Below are positions 59,524 through 64,000 of a stretch of DNA of 64,000 nucleotides, in pieces. The notes beneath the pieces are model-generated. The model did not search any database. It saw only the letters and a program-made list of their open reading frames with translations, and was not told the origin of the DNA. The translations under genes and the position numbers were made by a program. The number at the start of each line of letters is the position of its first letter. Position 1 is the first letter of the stretch. This stretch comes from Paraburkholderia hiiakae (lineage in GTDB: Bacteria > Pseudomonadota > Gammaproteobacteria > Burkholderiales > Burkholderiaceae), in NCBI RefSeq assembly GCF_904848665.1, contig NZ_CAJHCQ010000001.1:682001-746000 (forward strand). Reading direction: 5' to 3'.

Positions 59524-60486
59524 ATGACCACCGCCGATTCCACCGACATCTTCCCGTGCGCCCGCTTCATCAAGGAGATCGGCCGCGGACCGCACGGGGC
59601 TCGCTCGCTTTCGGCCGAAGACACGCACGCGCTCTACGCCGCGATGCTCGACGGCCGCGTGCCCGAGCTGGAGCTAGGCGCGGTGCTGCTCGCCTACCGC
59701 CTCAAGGGCGAAACTGCAGTGGAACTCGCTGCCATGCTGCGCGCGGCACACGCGTCGTTCGCACCGCTGGCAACGCCGGCAGGCGACTATCGGCCTGTTT
59801 CAATTCCCAGCTACAACGGCGCGCGCAAGCAGCCGAATCTCGTGCCGCTGCTGGCCCTGCTGCTCGCGCGCGAAGGCGTGCCGACGCTCGTGCACGGCGT
59901 CGCCACCGATCCGGGCCGCGTGACGAGCGCTGAAATCTTCGCCGCGCTGAACCGGCCCGAAGCACACAATCACGCCGAAATCGAGGCGCAGCTCGCGTCG
60001 AGCCGCGTGGCGTTTTCTTCGATCGAAACGCTCGCGCCGCAGCTCGCACGGCTGCTTTCGCTGCGTCGGCGCATGGGTGTGCGCAACTCGACCCATACGC
60101 TCGTCAAGCTGCTGCAACCGTTCGCCGAGCCGGGCCTGCGCCTCGTGAACTACACGCACCCGCCGTACCGGGAAAGCCTGAGCGCGCTCTTCGCGGCGCA
60201 CCCGGACGCGGCTGTCGGCGGCGCATTGCTCGCGCGCGGCACCGAAGGGGAAGCTGTCGCCGATACGCGGCGCCAGGTGCAGGTGGACTGGCTGCACGAC
60301 GGCATCTGCGAGACGCTGATCGAGCCGGAGCGTTCATCACCCGGCGCTCCCGAAATCGATCTTCCGGAAGGTCGCGATGCGCCCACTACGGCGGCATGGA
60401 TCGAAGCGGTGCTGCGCGGCGAAGCGCCGGTTCCCGAAGCCATCGCGCGTCAGATCGAGACGATCAAGCGCATCGCGAAACGTTAA
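59524..60486 (+). CDS. ybiB: DNA-binding protein YbiB (TrpD-like fold)
   Basis: A 320-residue protein with the anthranilate phosphoribosyltransferase (TrpD) fold: an N-terminal helical domain (FIKEIGRGPHGARSLSAED) and the glycosyltransferase-like domain. The GTGD PRPP loop of TrpD is not seen, in line with YbiB, which binds nucleic acid and is not an anthranilate phosphoribosyltransferase. The E. coli protein is LexA-controlled. I use the ATG at 59524. Confidence 0.85.
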   Translation: MTTADSTDIFPCARFIKEIGRGPHGARSLSAEDTHALYAAMLDGRVPELELGAVLLAYRLKGETAVELAAMLRAAHASFAPLATPAGDYRPVSIPSYNGARKQPNLVPLLALLLAREGVPTLVHGVATDPGRVTSAEIFAALNRPEAHNHAEIEAQLASSRVAFSSIETLAPQLARLLSLRRRMGVRNSTHTLVKLLQPFAEPGLRLVNYTHPPYRESLSALFAAHPDAAVGGALLARGTEGEAVADTRRQVQVDWLHDGICETLIEPERSSPGAPEIDLPEGRDAPTTAAWIEAVLRGEAPVPEAIARQIETIKRIAKR

Positions 60487-60625
60487 AGACCGATCGAATC
60501 CGCGCGCCGCCCAATGCGCTGAAAGCCGCGCGGACGGGCGACCCGCGTCGATAGGTAGAAACGCATCGGCGCGCTTTGTCGGCTATCTTCACGCATCTTC
60601 ACGTGGCCTATCTGCAAATTCCCTG

Positions 60626-60655
60626 TTGACACGCGCATCCGCCCTGATTTACATT
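60626..60655 (+). promoter_or_regulatory. Predicted sigma-70 promoter of leuL-leuA
   Basis: TTGACA (60626-60631), an 18-base spacer and TACATT (60650-60655). Initiation about seven bases later would fall at or next to the ATG of the leader peptide (60662), so the transcript may be leaderless. Confidence 0.6.
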
Positions 60656-60661
60656 GGACGG

Positions 60662-60733
60662 ATGCGTTCCTACCCGAACACCCTCCGCATTGCCTTCGGC
60701 CTACTATCGGCCCTATCGCTACGCCTAGCCTAA
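60662..60733 (+). CDS. leuL: Leucine-rich leader peptide of leuA
   Basis: A 23-residue peptide, MRSYPNTLRIAF then GLLSALSLRLA, with six leucines. Five of them (residues 14, 15, 18, 20, 22) use CTA, a very rare codon in this high-GC genome; the other is CTC. This is the signature of ribosome-mediated attenuation in response to charged tRNA-Leu. CTACGCC within the ORF (60719-60725) can pair with GGTGTAG (60738-60744), and the latter can instead pair with CTACAACC (60821-60828, one bulge), so mutually exclusive structures exist. There is no Shine-Dalgarno; the predicted transcript begins at the ATG. Confidence 0.8.
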   Translation: MRSYPNTLRIAFGLLSALSLRLA

Positions 60734-60877
60734 AGCTGGTGTAGCGCCGCAACGACCCCCTCTCCGGTCACCGCGGTCCTCCCAAAGCAGTTCTCGTAGT
60801 ACCCCAAATCCGCTGTATCTCTACAACCTGTCGTCTGCATTCGTCCGCTTACCGTTCGGACGAGTCGCGAGGTCAAA

Positions 60878-62717
<1,840 letters not shown>

Positions 62718-62860
62718 CGCCCCTCGCACGCGGCAAGGTAAGCAGTTTGACGTTAAGCAGGGAAATCGGCGGGATTGTTGAGCGCCGGCGGCAAAACGGG
62801 CCGCCAGCGTGCGCCTGAAACGCCTTAAGCGGCGTTCCAGCGAGTGGACTTACCAGGTCA

Positions 62861-63244
62861 TCACTCGATCGCGCAACGTGTCGCCTGCCATGCGAGCAGA
62901 CGCCAATGCCCCCCTTCCTGCGTCTGGATCGCCGTGTAGGCAATAGGAAAGAGCAGCGCGCCGTTGTTCGCTTCCATCTCGATCAGCACGCGGCCCGAGA
63001 CTACGCAGGCCTCGTTTCCAGCGTGAAGCACGTCCTGCGACTGGATCTCGATCTGGCGGTACCGGCGGCGGCCCGCCGTGATCGCCTCGATGAACTGCTG
63101 TTTGGTCTCGCGTTTGCCGTTGGTGTGGACGAAGGTCGCGTGATCGGACAGCAACTGGTCCAGCGACGTGCCGTCGCCGTCAACCATCGCGCGAAAGCGC
63201 TCGCGCTCAAGTCCGCGAATCGCATCGATTAATTTTGCCGCCAT
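62861..63244 (-). CDS. SnoaL/NTF2-like (DUF4440) protein
   Basis: A 127-residue protein with the NTF2-like cone-shaped fold: an N-terminal helix (DAIRGLERERFRAMVDGD), LDQLLSDHATFVHTNGKRET and a C-terminal sheet ending HWRLLAWQATR. DUF4440 members range from enzymes to ligand-binding proteins, so no reaction is assigned. It converges on leuA and is divergent from the rpoH region. Confidence 0.82.
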   Translation of the reverse strand: MAAKLIDAIRGLERERFRAMVDGDGTSLDQLLSDHATFVHTNGKRETKQQFIEAITAGRRRYRQIEIQSQDVLHAGNEACVVSGRVLIEMEANNGALLFPIAYTAIQTQEGGHWRLLAWQATRCAIE

Positions 63245-63740
63245 CGCTAGAGCCCCTTGCGCGCCGGCCCGCGCCTGAGCGCAGATCCACGCCGAAGATT
63301 TTCAGCATACGTCTGGCTGAAATTTATACCAGGATTCGGCGCAAGGATACTTGCGATCAAAGACAACGTCTCCATCTATACACCACAAACCATGCGCCCG
63401 GTGAAAACCGCGCATGGCGGTGGCGGCATCCCCATGGCCGCGCCCTGATGTCGCAGCGCAGCACTTTCAGCTTCGTCCGATGTCTATATATTAGGTTCCG
63501 TGGCAATGTCCGAGCGCCGCGTGGCCTGTCGAGAACCCCTGATTCAACCCTTTATTTCCCGCGCCCTCGCGCTGGACGGTTGTCCCGTTCTAGAGTGTTC
63601 CTTCGGCCTGCCCCCCCTGCGCTGGCCTGCGCCGGGCGCGAGGCCCCGCCCCGCTTGGCTGCCGGCGTTTAGTGTAATCTATCGATACAACCATTTCGAT
63701 AGGAACAAAGGAACCTTGAAGCCCCTACAGACTCCAAGTA
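63245..63740. other. Long upstream region of rpoH
   Basis: No gene is convincing in these 496 bases. It includes AT-rich stretches (for example TCTATATATTAGG near 63482) that may hold further promoters for rpoH or for the divergent DUF4440 gene. Confidence 0.4.
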
Positions 63741-63744
63741 TTAG
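63716..63744 (+). promoter_or_regulatory. Predicted sigma-70 promoter of rpoH
   Basis: TTGAAG (63716-63721), a 17-base spacer and TATTAG (63739-63744). The -10 box overlaps the left arm of the CIRCE operator, so HrcA binding would block polymerase. Confidence 0.6.
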
Positions 63745-63767
63745 CACTCGGCAATTCAGAGTGCTAA
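63741..63767 (+). promoter_or_regulatory. CIRCE operator (HrcA site) upstream of rpoH
   Basis: TTAGCACTC (63741-63749), nine bases, GAGTGCTAA (63759-63767): an exact match to the CIRCE consensus, arms and spacing. It is 56 bases before the rpoH start. Confidence 0.95.
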
Positions 63768-63822
63768 CATCCAGCGTGGAGTCGCTGTCTGACTTTTGCA
63801 AGATTCCTAAGGAGTTCGCTAC

Positions 63823-64000
63823 GTGAGCAACGCAATGACCATGACCCTTCCGAATACGCTGAGCCCGTCATCGGCCAAGGCCGGGGGCTCATTGGCGCTC
63901 GCGAATGCTTCCCTGTTGCCCGGCCAGCTGGGCAACATCGACGCCTATATTCAAGCCGTGAACCGGATCCCGATGCTGACGCCGCAGGAAGAGCGCCAGT
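63823..64000 (+). CDS. rpoH: RNA polymerase sigma-32 factor, 5' part only
   Basis: The first 59 codons are visible before the window ends. The peptide includes SLALANASLLPGQLGNIDAY and IQAVNRIPMLTPQEERQ, the sigma-32 region 1.2/2.1 entry. It starts with a GTG at 63823 with GGAG nine bases upstream; in-frame ATGs at codons 5 and 7 are alternatives. Sigma-32 drives heat-shock transcription. The CIRCE operator upstream places it under HrcA control. Confidence 0.93.
   Translation, partial: MSNAMTMTLPNTLSPSSAKAGGSLALANASLLPGQLGNIDAYIQAVNRIPMLTPQEERQ

Noticed and set aside
60841..60863. Intrinsic terminator of the leuA attenuator
   Set aside because: The 7-bp hairpin TCGTCCG/CGGACGA is not followed by a T-run, so it is not called a terminator.
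62819..62836. Terminator after leuA
   Set aside because: AACGCC and GGCGTT can form a short hairpin but no T-tract follows on either strand.

Overview
The window is a GC-rich chromosomal segment (about 65% GC in lines I counted) from a member of the Burkholderiaceae, most likely Burkholderia, Paraburkholderia or Caballeronia. This rests on gene order (kdsD-kdsC-lptC-lptA-lptB-rpoN-hpf-ptsN-hprK-rapZ; lolB-ispE-tRNA-Gln-prs-rplY-pth), the Burkholderia-type porin, the long CTC-type ribosomal protein L25 and an HprK kinase in a Gram-negative setting. No insertion sequence, prophage, CRISPR array or rRNA was seen. One tRNA is present.

Region 1 (1-23.8 kb) is mostly accessory and regulatory. It holds a truncated 14-TM drug exporter, an EcsC-like protein, an HSL-type esterase, a CHRD protein, a general porin with a divergent LysR regulator, and a large signalling locus. 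That locus has a BvgS/EvgS-like hybrid kinase downstream of an AqpZ-like aquaporin, preceded by three tandem RcsB-like response regulators. Then come an MFS carrier with a divergent LysR regulator, a PLP ammonia-lyase with a DauR/YheO-type regulator, and the nitrosative-stress pair hcp-hcr behind a near-ideal NsrR operator. ssb and another MFS protein lie head-to-head with uvrA.

Region 2 (24-42.5 kb) is core. It has uvrA, a PerM-type membrane protein, purU, a Tnr3-like Nudix enzyme, a LysE exporter, apt and a Kef-type antiporter. The envelope operon kdsD-kdsC-lptC-lptA-lptB supplies Kdo and moves LPS across the periplasm. The rpoN-hpf-ptsN-hprK-rapZ block couples nitrogen, carbon and cell-wall control.

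Region 3 (42.5-64 kb) contains a Lon-substrate-domain protein, a lower-GC two-gene islet of unknown function (43.2-45.0 kb), and the oxidised-guanine repair pair mutY and mutM. It continues with a TPR protein, lolB, ispE, tRNA-Gln, prs, rplY, pth, hisC, a 2[4Fe-4S] ferredoxin, coaD, rsmD and ftsY. The end holds a glutathione isomerase/FAH hydrolase pair, ybiB, leuA and the first 59 codons of rpoH.

The strongest regulatory observations are: a leuA leader peptide with five rare CTA leucine codons that may start at the very 5' end of the transcript; a perfect CIRCE (HrcA) operator overlapping the predicted rpoH promoter; and the NsrR palindrome at hcp. The best candidate for an undescribed system is the hybrid kinase/aquaporin/three-response-regulator locus, followed by the two-gene islet.
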